From Deltaproteobacteria bacterium (GTDB taxonomy: Bacteria; Myxococcota_C; UBA6777): a stretch of 64,000 nucleotides of DNA. The first letter of the stretch is position 1. Each line of letters starts with the position of its first letter. The translations under genes were made by a program, and so were the position numbers. The notes beneath the pieces are model-generated. The model was not told the DNA's origin. It saw nothing but the letters and a program-made list of their open reading frames with translations, and ran no database searches. The stretch covers positions 1 to 64,000 of the forward strand of contig PCBK01000123.1 in NCBI GenBank assembly GCA_002731275.1, written 5' to 3'. This document shows, in pieces, positions 1 through 8,668 of this stretch.

Positions 1-213
1 AGGAAGGGGGAAGAGCCGAAGGCTCAGGGGGATGGAGAGGTTTGTTGAAGGGGTGGTTGCAAAGTGAATGAAGCAAATGACAACCGCATATGTTGTCCGC
101 GCATTCGAGTGTTAGGAGGATGTCGCTTGCGACATACGTATGACCATGAGGGATTACACCGTGTATTCGGGTGCACTTTGCGAAGACACAAGTGCAACTG
201 CGCCTGGATCAAA
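1..213. repeat. Hairpin-bearing ~210 bp repeat, copy 1
   Basis: First of three closely similar non-coding units, possibly continuing left of the window. Two inverted repeats are visible: GAGCC-gaa-GGCTC at 13-25 and ATGTCG-cttg-CGACAT at 120-135. The unit ends with the block CTGGATCA, as copies 2 and 3 do. No open frame is shared by all copies, so I read it as an intergenic structured element rather than a gene. Its function is unknown. Confidence 0.8.
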
Positions 214-215
214 TA

Positions 216-420
216 GGGGGAAGGCCGGAGGCCAGGGGGATGGAGAGGTTTGTTGAAGGGGTCGTTGCAAAGTGCACGAAGCAAATGACAACCACATATA
301 TTAACCGAGCAATCGAGCGTTAGGAGGATGTCGCTTGCGACATACGTATGGCCATGAGGGATTCTATCGTATGTTCGGGTGCATTTTGTGAGAGCACAAG
401 TGCAACTGCCTCTGGATCAG
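216..420. repeat. Hairpin-bearing ~205 bp repeat, copy 2
   Basis: Second copy, directly following copy 1. The first hairpin differs in sequence, GGCC-gga-GGCC (223-233), but is still a perfect stem, so both arms changed together. The second hairpin ATGTCG-cttg-CGACAT (328-343) is identical to that in the other copies. A 62-base unrelated spacer (421-482) separates it from copy 3, and I see nothing recognisable in that spacer. Confidence 0.8.
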
Positions 421-482
421 AATTCTAGTTTCCCCCGTGTATACGGTATAAACTCTCCCCTTTCCTTCTCCGAAGGTTGGAG

Positions 483-694
483 AGGAAGGGGGAAGAGCCG
501 AAGGCTCAGGGGGATGGAGAGGTTTGTTGAAGGGGTCGTTGCAAAGTGCACGAAGCAAATGACAACCGCATATCTTGTCCGAGCAATCGAGTGTTAGGAG
601 GATGTCGCTTGCGACATACGTATTACCATGAGAGATTGCGTGGTATCTTCGGGTGCATTTTGCGAGAGCACAAGTGCAACTGCCCCTGGATCAA
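483..694. repeat. Hairpin-bearing ~212 bp repeat, copy 3
   Basis: Third copy, nearest to the neighbouring gene. Hairpins are GAGCC-gaa-GGCTC (495-507) and ATGTCG-cttg-CGACAT (602-617). Its last bases supply the stop codon of the minus-strand gene that begins at 1755. The repeat therefore starts exactly where coding sequence ends, and it may act in the 3' untranslated region of that transcript. Confidence 0.8.
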
Positions 695-1755
695 AATGTA
701 GAGGGGCCTTCCATACCAAAACCGATCACAAGACCTGCAGAGACGCTCCATTCCCCACCAGGTGTCTCTTGAAAGAGCGCGTTCCCTTTGAGATCTGCGA
801 GCATGTGGTGGAAGATATGTCGATACCGCACACCAATCCGAAACAACACCGGTCCACGTGGTTTGAAGCGATTACGAAGGAAAAAGTGCAACATGTTGAT
901 CTCCAACGTCGCCTTCGAGATCCATGTTTGTTGTCGCCATGTCGCGACCATCGGATTCGCGATCCGCGCCGCTTCCTCTGTAAAGGTCGACTGTGTTACG
1001 AACTTCAGCCCATTCCCACGAAACGTCAAACGCGCATCTCCACGAAATCCACGAACGTCCCAACTCAACAACTCCCCACCCAACTCAAAAGACATCGAAC
1101 CAATATGCAAACCGACCCTCACCATAGGCAACAACCACGTCGGTGCCTGTGAATACAAAGCGTAGGGGTTCTTCTCACCTTCTTGCTTGGGTTGCCCCAC
1201 AGGCTGATTCGGCCACAACGACTGAACGAGATGTTGTGACAGCCCCCACTCTACATCTCTTTTCACCCGAAAACCCGCCTGTATACGAAACAAACCATTG
1301 CTGATGACGTATTGAATCTCCCCCCAGTTGCGGAAAAGTAACCATTGATCTTCGTTAAATAACTTCTCCAACCAACGCTCTGAGCGCATCCCAATCAAAC
1401 GCATCGAGATCCCCATCATCCAATCAAACTTTTTCATCGGCATCAACATAAACACATCCAAAAACTTCATGTTGAGTGTCAGATGGTCGCTGTAAGGCTG
1501 TCCCCAGAGCTCTGTATCTCCAAGAGTTGTAAACAATGAAGGGAGATCACCACCACGTCTAAGGCCCGGAGGAGGTGCAACAGGCAAACGATGATATCCC
1601 CCTCCAGGTGGTGGTGGAGCGAATTGACGACCGCCGCCTTCATCACAGCAAGGATCACGGTAGGTCGACGCATGAACCTCCCCCACGCTCATCGCCATGA
1701 CACACCACAAAAGAATCCCACCACAAAATGCCTTGATGTACGATCGAACCGACAT
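691..1755 (-). CDS. Exported, possibly beta-barrel envelope protein
   Basis: 354 residues, not recognised as a named family. The start at 1755 is supported by GGAGG six bases upstream. A signal peptide covers roughly residues 1-29 and ends VGEVHA, followed by a Gly/Pro-rich stretch (about 40-70). The rest is rich in alternating hydrophobic/polar strands with many aromatics, and it ends in a strand-like segment with VSAGLVIGFG. This pattern suggests an outer-membrane barrel or a lipid-facing envelope protein, but that is inference. The stop codon lies in the end of repeat copy 3. It stands alone, with 139 bases separating its start from the end of the aminotransferase gene. Confidence 0.7.
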   Translation of the reverse strand: MSVRSYIKAFCGGILLWCVMAMSVGEVHASTYRDPCCDEGGGRQFAPPPPGGGYHRLPVAPPPGLRRGGDLPSLFTTLGDTELWGQPYSDHLTLNMKFLDVFMLMPMKKFDWMMGISMRLIGMRSERWLEKLFNEDQWLLFRNWGEIQYVISNGLFRIQAGFRVKRDVEWGLSQHLVQSLWPNQPVGQPKQEGEKNPYALYSQAPTWLLPMVRVGLHIGSMSFELGGELLSWDVRGFRGDARLTFRGNGLKFVTQSTFTEEAARIANPMVATWRQQTWISKATLEINMLHFFLRNRFKPRGPVLFRIGVRYRHIFHHMLADLKGNALFQETPGGEWSVSAGLVIGFGMEGPSTF

Positions 1756-1894
1756 TGTATGCCTCCGTTGTCTAAAACACGATCTTCAAACAAAGACGCT
1801 AGAAGATCCGGGCTTTTTCATTTACATTCACACAGACAACGAAACACACACGAAGAACTTACACCCCTCCCCAAAAAAGAACAGAGAAACCATT

Positions 1895-3103
1895 TCACGG
1901 AGCGTTTTTCAGGACTTTCTCGATTCTCTCCATCGCCCAATCAAGCTCGTCAGCCGAGAATCCCAAAGGAGGCGCAAAACGGAGCACACTCTCATGTGTC
2001 TCCTTACAAAGGATCTGATGTGACATCAACGCCTCACAGAACGGTCTCGCAGGCCCATACTCCTCTTTGATCTCAACACCAATCAGCAGACCACGCCCTC
2101 GGATCTCTTTGATAAGCGGCGAAGCCATCTCCGACAGACGTGCGCGGAAGATCTCACCGGTCTCATAAGAACGTGCGACAAGTCCCTCGTCCTCAATGAT
2201 CCGCAACGCCTCTGTGGCGACTGCGCAACCGAGTGGGTTGCCTCCAAATGTGCTCCCATGCTCCCCCTTACCAAACAACAGCATCAGCTCTGGCTCCGAA
2301 GAGATCGCGGAGATAGGATAGACACCTCCACCGAGCGCTTTCCCCATGATCAAAATATCGGGCTTCACATCGTCATATTCACAACAAAACATCTTCCCAG
2401 TCCGCCCAAGCCCGGTCTGAATCTCGTCTGCGATCAATAACACATTGTGTTTGTCACAAAGCTCTCTGACACGCTTCATATACCCTTCGGGAGGAACGAT
2501 CACCCCACCCTCTCCCTGGATAGGTTCAACAAGAAAGGCTGCCGTCTCAGGCGTAATCGCCTGCGCAAGTGCGTCAGAATCTCCATAAGGGATACTCTTA
2601 AATCCTGGCGTAAAGGGACCAAAAGCGCCTTTGTACTTTGGCTCCGTCGAAAAACTGATGATGGAGATCGTGCGACCGTGAAAGTTACCATCACAGACGA
2701 TAATCTCACCTGTATTTTTGGGGATCCCTTTGACAACATGTCCCCACTTCCGAGCGAGCTTGAGAGCGGTCTCGACAGCCTCTGCACCAGAGTTCATAGG
2801 AAGTGACATCCCTAGCCCCGTAGCCTTCGCAAGTTGCTCACTGAACGGGCCAATCTGATCATTGTGAAAGGCACGAGACGTCAAGGTGACCTTATCGAGC
2901 TGCTTCTTCATTGCCTCAAGAATACGGGGATGACGATGACCATGATTGAGCGCAGAATATGCACTCAACATGTCCATGAACTTCCCACCTTCGACATCAT
3001 GAACCCAACAGCCCTCGGCGCGCTCGATGACAATCGGAAGTGGGTGATAATGGTGTGCACTGTACTGATCCACTTGTTCGATCAAATCCGCGGTTTTACT
3101 CAT
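1895..3103 (-). CDS. rocD: Ornithine aminotransferase
   Basis: 402-residue class III PLP aminotransferase. The family transfers the delta-amino group of ornithine to 2-oxoglutarate, giving glutamate-5-semialdehyde (arginine/ornithine catabolism and proline supply) in the cytoplasm. Visible marks are the substrate loop LSAYSALNHGHRHP, the PLP contact MNSGAEAVETALKLAR, the FHGRT loop, the acidic PLP-ring contact IADEIQTGLGRTG and the Schiff-base lysine in IMGKALGGG. Length is normal. I chose the ATG at 3103 because AGGAGG lies nine bases upstream; the ATG at 3109 is only three bases from it. The divergent upstream region carries repeated TGTAC motifs. Confidence in the family is high; OAT fits better than acetylornithine aminotransferase because of the YSALNHGHRHP signature. 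Confidence 0.95.
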   Translation of the reverse strand: MSKTADLIEQVDQYSAHHYHPLPIVIERAEGCWVHDVEGGKFMDMLSAYSALNHGHRHPRILEAMKKQLDKVTLTSRAFHNDQIGPFSEQLAKATGLGMSLPMNSGAEAVETALKLARKWGHVVKGIPKNTGEIIVCDGNFHGRTISIISFSTEPKYKGAFGPFTPGFKSIPYGDSDALAQAITPETAAFLVEPIQGEGGVIVPPEGYMKRVRELCDKHNVLLIADEIQTGLGRTGKMFCCEYDDVKPDILIMGKALGGGVYPISAISSEPELMLLFGKGEHGSTFGGNPLGCAVATEALRIIEDEGLVARSYETGEIFRARLSEMASPLIKEIRGRGLLIGVEIKEEYGPARPFCEALMSHQILCKETHESVLRFAPPLGFSADELDWAMERIEKVLKNAP

Positions 3104-3139
3104 ACTCATCAACCTCCTTCTTCTGGTCACGAAAATGGG

Positions 3140-3300
3140 ACATGTACACCGAACTCTCCGACCGTTTTTCGGCGCTGCATATTATGCATAGATGCGTACT
3201 TTTCGAGAAAGATCAACCCCCCCAAAACGATTGACACGGGGCAATGCATTGACTTACATGTACGAATCAAAATGTACACTTTCCCCAAAAAGTACATTTT
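3140..3300. promoter_or_regulatory. Divergent region with repeated TGTAC sites and an inverted repeat
   Basis: Between rocD and the divergent DUF2325-like gene the octamer ACATGTAC occurs twice (3140-3147 and 3256-3263). It is followed by a perfect 9-base inverted repeat AAAATGTAC (3269-3277) and GTACATTTT (3292-3300) with a 14-base loop. TTGACA (3231) and TTGACT (3249) lie just upstream and could be -35 elements for the rightward gene. The motif spacing suggests an operator for a repressor or activator that recognises TGTAC. The inverted repeat followed by Ts could instead be an attenuator. Confidence 0.4.
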
Positions 3301-3338
3301 TTCCTCGCACAAAGATAAAGGACATTACACACGACCTC

Positions 3339-4394
3339 ATGGCCAAAAAGAAAAAGAAACGCAACAAACGAAAATCCAAAACAACGACTTCACCGGCCAG
3401 AATAGCAGCCTCCCCGACCATTTTGTACGAAGAAGATCAAGGTCTCCAAGCCCTCTACAAAGGAAAAAGCGGAAACGTCCCTCCTGCAACGAGGCACATT
3501 CGCTCCCACACGGCACATATCGAGACACCAACCGTCCACCCTTATCAACTCGAACTAGAGAAGCATATCGTCGCACTCGAAGACAAACTCGAACAGGAAA
3601 AACAACACCTCGAAACACTTCGTAGATTGCTCGCCGAACAAAAAGCCGAAACACACCGATGGAAACAAGCCCACCAAGAGGAATGTGAAGCCAAAGAGCG
3701 ATATCTTCGAAGAGGTGATACATACCTACGAGAAAAACAAGAGCTCGAAGTCGCGAAACAACACGCCGAAGCTCGCGCCACACTCCCGACACTCTCCACC
3801 CACCTATCCAAACGTGGCATCCCAACACATCTTCACGTAGGTATCCTTCAACAACTCATACAGCTCCACGGTACAAAGCTCATTCACACACTTAAGATCC
3901 ACGAAGAACACATCCAGCCACTCCTCTCCAACACCATCCACCTGCGCTGCACACACCCCGACTGCCAACCGACCTCCTCAGATGAACTATGTGTCACTGT
4001 AGAAAACCCACAAATGTGCGAATATTGTAGTGGTTCTGAAAACAAGAGAGCCTTTCGGCTCTTGGTCGATGATTGTCGTGAACGAGGATGGCATACACTC
4101 ACCATTGTCGGCGGAAGCCCCGATACACACGCCGAACTTCAAGACCTCTGCCCTGCCGACATCAACCTCCGGATCATCGAAGGCACATCACGCCGCACCA
4201 AAAAACAGGCAACACAAGACATTGAAACGTCCGACCTCGTCCTGATCTGGGGCGCGACCATCCTCCCACATAGCCTCTCCGAGTTGTACACCTCACAACG
4301 ACAACACGATCACATCATCAGCCTGCGATGTCGAGGAGTCGCTTCACTCGCCAGACAAACACTCCAGGCCATCGAACAACTCCCCTCTCATTAA
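3339..4394 (+). CDS. Coiled-coil protein with a DUF2325-like C-terminal domain
   Basis: 351 residues from the ATG at 3339, which opens a very basic tail (MAKKKKKRNKRKSK). Upstream in-frame ATGs at 3192 and 3258 would add peptide unlike the rest. A coiled coil runs from about residue 70 to 150. A central helical region follows, then cysteines in CTHPDCQ and MCEYC that could bind zinc. The C-terminal about 95 residues have a Rossmann-like layout: VGGSPDTHAELQ, then a DIETSDLVLIWG segment, then LPHSLSE. That order (GG-H loop, D-L-V strand, H) is typical of DUF2325 proteins, whose function is poorly known. It is convergent with, and 16 bases from, the next gene. Confidence 0.75.
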   Translation: MAKKKKKRNKRKSKTTTSPARIAASPTILYEEDQGLQALYKGKSGNVPPATRHIRSHTAHIETPTVHPYQLELEKHIVALEDKLEQEKQHLETLRRLLAEQKAETHRWKQAHQEECEAKERYLRRGDTYLREKQELEVAKQHAEARATLPTLSTHLSKRGIPTHLHVGILQQLIQLHGTKLIHTLKIHEEHIQPLLSNTIHLRCTHPDCQPTSSDELCVTVENPQMCEYCSGSENKRAFRLLVDDCRERGWHTLTIVGGSPDTHAELQDLCPADINLRIIEGTSRRTKKQATQDIETSDLVLIWGATILPHSLSELYTSQRQHDHIISLRCRGVASLARQTLQAIEQLPSH

Positions 4395-4410
4395 AACACA
4401 AAGAACAAAC

Positions 4411-5184
4411 TCAATCATCCTTCGTTGGCTCCGAAGACTCAGGGAGTGCTTCATTGCCAAACTCCGCGGAGGCATCAGGGACATTCTCAGAACCTTTTCC
4501 TTCCGGCGAGCTCTCAGGACTTGGCTCTGTCTTTGAAGGCTCCGATGCAGGCTCACGAGAAGATTCGATGGGCTTCTCTTTCACGGGCTCCTGAGTGGAC
4601 TCAGGGGCAGGCTCCGTCGATGCGTCAGGAACTCTCTCACGAGCTGGTTCATCGTACTCTCTGAGATCCTCAAACGGTGGGGATTCCGCGCGTCTTTTGG
4701 GTCCAACACACGCGATAAAACTTCCTGTTTCTGAGATAAACGCGCTGGTACTTGATGAGGATTCTTCGACGGTGTTGGCAAGACGTGTCCATGTCTCTCC
4801 ATCCCGTCGAAAGAAAACAACATCCCAGATGGTTCGGTCATCAGGCAGCTTTGTGAGGTCGAGGGGAAGCGTAAGTTTTGCAGGGAGTCCTTCGGGGAAG
4901 GTCAGCACAGGCTCGATCTGCACAACTGGAGACAGTGCAGTGTAGCCGGTTGGTGCTTCGGGTGTCTTAGGGGTCAACATCTCAAAGCGAAGACCTTGCG
5001 TCAAAGCTCCTGGGGGAATCGAAAGGATCGCCTGGACTTCTTCTCCACGAAAGACACCTCCAGCGGGACCAAGCTCATTGGTCGTCTCAGCCGGTGGAGG
5101 TTCGGGTTCGATACATCCGAGATAAAGGACACCCAACAACCAACAGAGCGTCCACGTAAAGCGTCGCAGTTGTGTGTGCATCAT
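4411..5184 (-). CDS. Lipoprotein with a ZU5-like domain and acidic tail
   Basis: 257 residues. The signal peptide ends in a lipobox LYLG-C (Cys about 24), so it is probably an outer-membrane or periplasmic lipoprotein. Residues about 38-160 contain GPAGGVF and LSIPPGALTQG followed by a beta-rich stretch. This resembles ZU5/PKD-adjacent domains of other Myxococcota surface lipoproteins. The C-terminal about 85 residues are low-complexity Pro/Glu/Ser. The ATG at 5184 overlaps the TGA of the upstream gene as ATGA, and AAGGA lies eight bases before it, so the two genes are almost certainly translated together. The exact role is unknown. Confidence 0.8.
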   Translation of the reverse strand: MMHTQLRRFTWTLCWLLGVLYLGCIEPEPPPAETTNELGPAGGVFRGEEVQAILSIPPGALTQGLRFEMLTPKTPEAPTGYTALSPVVQIEPVLTFPEGLPAKLTLPLDLTKLPDDRTIWDVVFFRRDGETWTRLANTVEESSSSTSAFISETGSFIACVGPKRRAESPPFEDLREYDEPARERVPDASTEPAPESTQEPVKEKPIESSREPASEPSKTEPSPESSPEGKGSENVPDASAEFGNEALPESSEPTKDD

Positions 5185-6797
5185 TTTGTGCGTCCTTTGC
5201 CCTTGCGAAGGAGTTTGGAGACCTTTTTGTACAGCGCAGAGCGTTTGGGGACAATTTGAAGGACCTTACGCATGTGTTTTCGGAACAACGGAGGCGCTGT
5301 TTTTTCGTACCTTTTTGCATTTTTGAAGATCTTCTTGGCGATCCCAGCGAGCTGTTTGAGGCCGAGCAATGCGGTAGGATGTTTGCGGTAATGACGCTTT
5401 GCGACGGAAAAGTAAATATACGCCGAAGAATGCGCCCGCTGACTCATCGCGAGCAAACCTTTTGAGACGTACATGTTAGAGAGCATCCGGCGGATTTTAC
5501 GAGAGAAGAGGCTTTTGGAGGCGCTGATCTCCAGTTCGAGTGTCAGAGCACGCTCAAGTTCGGGAATAGCTGTATCTGGATCGCGTCGATTATGTGCGTG
5601 TTGGCCGAGGCGAAAACTCGATTGAAAGGTGCGTATTTTTTGCACCATACGTTTACGACGTCGCTTTGCAAACCAGCGCATCGCGCTTTTGACTTGCCCT
5701 TTGCAGAATAACCGGACTCCATAAGGCCGATGTCTCCTTCTTCGATATCGTCGCTTGCGCTGTGCACGTTTTCGCAAGGCTGCGAGAGACTTGAGACGTG
5801 CGAGTCGCTTGCGCGTCGAGTCAGAGGCGTCCTGTTTGAGTTTTTGTTTTTGCTGCTTGAGCTGTTCGACTTTGGCTTTGAGCGCGGCCTCTTGTTGGCG
5901 AAGTGTCGAGAGGGAGGAGAGGTGTTTTTGCTGCAACGCCTCGCGCTGTTTTTTGAGCAACAGCTGTTGTTGTGCAGCCACACGGGCCTCTTCCGTTGAG
6001 AGCTTTTTGAGCGCGTTGATGCGTTTTTGCTCGCTGAGACGAAGTTCTTTGAGCCGTTGGACCTCTGCGAGTCGCTTCTTACGGAGGTCATTGAGTTCAG
6101 CAAGACGTGCGGCCTCCTCACGACGTCGCTTCTTCTCTTCAGCGCGTTGTTTGGCGTTGCGTTGCTTCTCGGCTGCGAGTCGCTTCTTCTCTTCGTGGAG
6201 CCACTTTTTTTGGAGGGTAAAACGCTTGCGCTCTTCTTCGAATGTTTTTTGCGCTTTTTGTGAGCGTCTTTGTGCATTGAGCTGCTTTTGTTGGGCTTGC
6301 AGATCTTTTTTGGCCTGCGCGAGCGCTCTCTGTTGTTCGAGTAACTCTCTTTGCTTTGCGCGTAGTTTTTGTGCTTCGAGTTGCTCTTGGCGTTCACTCT
6401 CACGCCGTCGCTTTCGTTCGAGTTGCTGTCTTTTTTGATCAAGAGCTTGCTCTCGCGCGAGCAGTTTTCGCTCATTTTTTTCGAATTGGCCGGCGAGACG
6501 CAGGAGTTGTTGTTCACTCAGCTTACACAGCCGGCGTCTTGCAGGATGATTCCAACACTTACGTTGGCAGTAGAGGCGAAGCACAGTGCCAGGGTAGGAT
6601 TGCCCTTGTTTGTCGCGAAGTTTTGCGTTGGCGCGGAAGCAGGCTTCATAGCAGGCGTGCAGAAATTGCCGACAGAAAGGCGATATCGGCTCAGACCACT
6701 CAGGGGCTGGGATGTCAGCAGAGACGGGGCGAACAGCGAGCAGACCTGTAAGCCATACAACAAGCACAATCACCTGAAGACGTGTACACATATACAT
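5181..6797 (-). CDS. Exported long coiled-coil protein
   Basis: 538 residues with a signal peptide (about 1-28, cut after VSA). A Cys-containing segment follows (about 40-95), then a very long Lys/Arg/Glu/Gln coiled coil (about 95-330). A basic stretch leads into a C-terminal helical part (about 370-530) with possible TPR-like helices. The start at 6797 has GGGAG four bases upstream; the ATG at 6791 is a possible alternative. It is translationally coupled to the lipoprotein at 4411-5184. A segment SAMRWFAKR resembles AGMRWFARK in the coiled-coil protein at 10033-11586, which is likewise coupled to a small lipoprotein. The architecture suggests a periplasmic spacer or scaffold; no function can be assigned. 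Confidence 0.75.
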   Translation of the reverse strand: MYMCTRLQVIVLVVWLTGLLAVRPVSADIPAPEWSEPISPFCRQFLHACYEACFRANAKLRDKQGQSYPGTVLRLYCQRKCWNHPARRRLCKLSEQQLLRLAGQFEKNERKLLAREQALDQKRQQLERKRRRESERQEQLEAQKLRAKQRELLEQQRALAQAKKDLQAQQKQLNAQRRSQKAQKTFEEERKRFTLQKKWLHEEKKRLAAEKQRNAKQRAEEKKRRREEAARLAELNDLRKKRLAEVQRLKELRLSEQKRINALKKLSTEEARVAAQQQLLLKKQREALQQKHLSSLSTLRQQEAALKAKVEQLKQQKQKLKQDASDSTRKRLARLKSLAALRKRAQRKRRYRRRRHRPYGVRLFCKGQVKSAMRWFAKRRRKRMVQKIRTFQSSFRLGQHAHNRRDPDTAIPELERALTLELEISASKSLFSRKIRRMLSNMYVSKGLLAMSQRAHSSAYIYFSVAKRHYRKHPTALLGLKQLAGIAKKIFKNAKRYEKTAPPLFRKHMRKVLQIVPKRSALYKKVSKLLRKGKGRTK

Positions 6798-7122
6798 TTA
6801 TCTCCCTCAGAATATTTGCCAACAAACACATTTACTGATGACCATCATAGGGTGAATGGACGCACATCGCTACCAGAGGATGATATTTTGTAGTGGAATA
6901 GATGACTTTCATCGCCTCTTGTTGACGACGTGGTCTCGATCCATTAGTATCCCATATATTTGATTGTGTAAAAAATGGCCTGCTCAATCGAAGAAACAAT
7001 AAGAAGCCCATTCACGCCTCAACCAGTCACACTGTCAAGTTCACACTTGGGCTTTTCAAGCGAGACAGGAAGATGCGAGTTGGTAGATATTTGCTATGGA
7101 TGTTTGTGAGGAGAAATCTCGA
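6798..7122. other. 325-base divergent intergenic region
   Basis: No credible gene is visible. It separates the coiled-coil gene (minus) from the Ig-like lipoprotein gene (plus). A candidate promoter for the rightward gene is listed separately (6922-6950). The remainder shows no repeats or strong hairpins. Confidence 0.6.
6922..6950 (+). promoter_or_regulatory. Candidate sigma70-type promoter
   Basis: TTGACG (6922-6927), a 17-base spacer, then TAGTAT (6945-6950). The -35 matches 5 of 6 consensus bases and the -10 matches 4 of 6. It points toward the lipoprotein gene starting at 7123, leaving a leader of roughly 165 bases. This is a sequence match only. Confidence 0.3.
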
Positions 7123-8604
7123 ATGTGGATGCATCAAAGAAAGATCGTTTTTTTGCTGGCGGCGCTTATGCTCTTTGCCCTCAGCAGTCAAAATGCCTGT
7201 ACGGGACCTGAGGGAGAGCAGGTCACAGAGACAACCACCGAAAAGGCTGACGAAGAGAAAAAAACAGAGGAGAAAGGCGAAGAAGCCAAGGACGAGCCCA
7301 AGGCCGAAGCCAACGATGAGCCCAAGCCTGAGCCACAAGACGAGCCCAAGCCTGAGCCCCAAGATGAGCCCAAGCCTGAGCCCAAACCCGAACCACGCCC
7401 CGAACCAGCCCCAGAAAAAGAAGCCGTCGCAGACGCGAGTGAGCCGATTGTCGAGACGCCCAAAGAAGAGATTCCAGAGCCTCGTGGTCCAGAACCCACC
7501 GTCAGCATCACAAAGCCTGCTGATGGCGACTTCGTCAAAGGTCTCATCACCATCGAAGTCGACGCAACTGTTGCTGCGGGCCCTGTCATCGATCGCGTAG
7601 AGCTTCTCATTGATGGGAAAAAGGTAGACGTGACGTCGACATCCCCCTACTCCTTCTCCTACGACACAAAAGCACTCAAAGATGGCGAACACACTATCGC
7701 GGCAGTGGCTTACACTGATTGGCTGAAGAGCAAAAAAGCCGAAATCAAAGTCAAGTCAGCCAACTTTGGCCCGACGATCACATTCGTCAAACCTGGTGTC
7801 AATCCCTCCGTGACTGCGAAATTCGACATTGAAGTCACAGTGACAGACAACATCGGCCTCAAAACAGGTGGCGTCGAGTTGTACATCAACGGCGCCAAGG
7901 TCGCATGGACTTCTACAAACCCATACAAAGTGTCCTACGATCCGACAAGCCTCCCCTATGACAGCTTCCCCATCGAAGTTAAGGCAGAAAACACCCAAGG
8001 CGTGAAGTCTTCGCTCATCAAGTGGATGATCTTTGATCCACCAGCGGGTCCCAAAAAATCCGGCGAAGAATGTGACGAAACAGATCCAACCAAACGCTGT
8101 GCCGCGAACCACTCCTGCCTGTTGATTGGCGGACAAGGCTCCAAAAAGACCTGTTACCTCAACTGCTTCATCGGTGGTTTACCAGGACAATGTCCTCCCA
8201 TTACAGGTAAAAAAGTCCAGTGTATCGTGTCCTGGCAAGGGACCGTTCGCGGAACCTGTCAGGCATTTGAGCCTGCACCTGGTTCATTGTACTCCAAGTG
8301 TGGTGGTGGACAAGCTTGCAACGACAGCAACCACGTCTGCGTTGGTGCGACAACAGGTGGTACTTCGTACTGTTTGAAAAAATGTTCTGGTTCAGGTGCA
8401 ACCTGCCCCGATCCAGGTTACCTCTGTGTGCCCCTCTCAAGTGGTGGTGGTGCATGCATCGAAAAATGCCAGAGTTCCTGTAAAACCACAGCAGACTGTG
8501 CAACAGGACAAACATGTAAAAGCGGGACGTGTGCAGGAACTGCATGCGGTAATTACGGTTCTTGTACAAGCCTCTCTGGACTCTCTGATAAGATCTGCAT
8601 CTGA
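7123..8604 (+). CDS. Lipoprotein with acidic stalk, two Ig-like domains and Cys-rich C-terminus
   Basis: 493 residues. The ATG at 7123 has GAGGAG nine bases upstream and leads into a signal peptide ending at a cysteine (SSQNAC), so lipidation is likely. A Glu/Lys/Pro stalk (about 30-110) contains repeated EPKPEPQD units, encoded by a tandem DNA repeat near 7,315-7,395. Two bacterial Ig-like domains follow (about 125-220 and 222-310). Each has an ITKPADGDFV- or ITFVKPGVN-type start, a V-LxING/LIDGKKV strand and a YxxSYD motif. The C-terminal about 180 residues are Cys-rich with EGF-like spacing. It is probably a surface adhesin or structural lipoprotein; the ligand is unknown. Confidence 0.8.
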   Translation: MWMHQRKIVFLLAALMLFALSSQNACTGPEGEQVTETTTEKADEEKKTEEKGEEAKDEPKAEANDEPKPEPQDEPKPEPQDEPKPEPKPEPRPEPAPEKEAVADASEPIVETPKEEIPEPRGPEPTVSITKPADGDFVKGLITIEVDATVAAGPVIDRVELLIDGKKVDVTSTSPYSFSYDTKALKDGEHTIAAVAYTDWLKSKKAEIKVKSANFGPTITFVKPGVNPSVTAKFDIEVTVTDNIGLKTGGVELYINGAKVAWTSTNPYKVSYDPTSLPYDSFPIEVKAENTQGVKSSLIKWMIFDPPAGPKKSGEECDETDPTKRCAANHSCLLIGGQGSKKTCYLNCFIGGLPGQCPPITGKKVQCIVSWQGTVRGTCQAFEPAPGSLYSKCGGGQACNDSNHVCVGATTGGTSYCLKKCSGSGATCPDPGYLCVPLSSGGGACIEKCQSSCKTTADCATGQTCKSGTCAGTACGNYGSCTSLSGLSDKICI

Positions 8605-8668
8605 GGCAAACCGGAAGCCTTCACAAATACACCCTCAACATCCCCCTCCCTCGATATCCCCCATCCAT

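Noticed and set aside
1..694. CRISPR array
   Set aside because: The repeats are about 200 bases long, with only three copies and no regular spacers or cas genes.
3269..3300. Rho-independent terminator
   Set aside because: It lies in a divergent promoter region with no gene ending there, and the stem is AT-rich; an operator or attenuator is more likely.
5755..6893. Plus-strand Ser/Arg/Cys-rich frames opposite the coiled-coil gene
   Set aside because: Composition is a reflection of Lys/Glu/Gln/Arg coiled-coil codons on the minus strand; no start signals.
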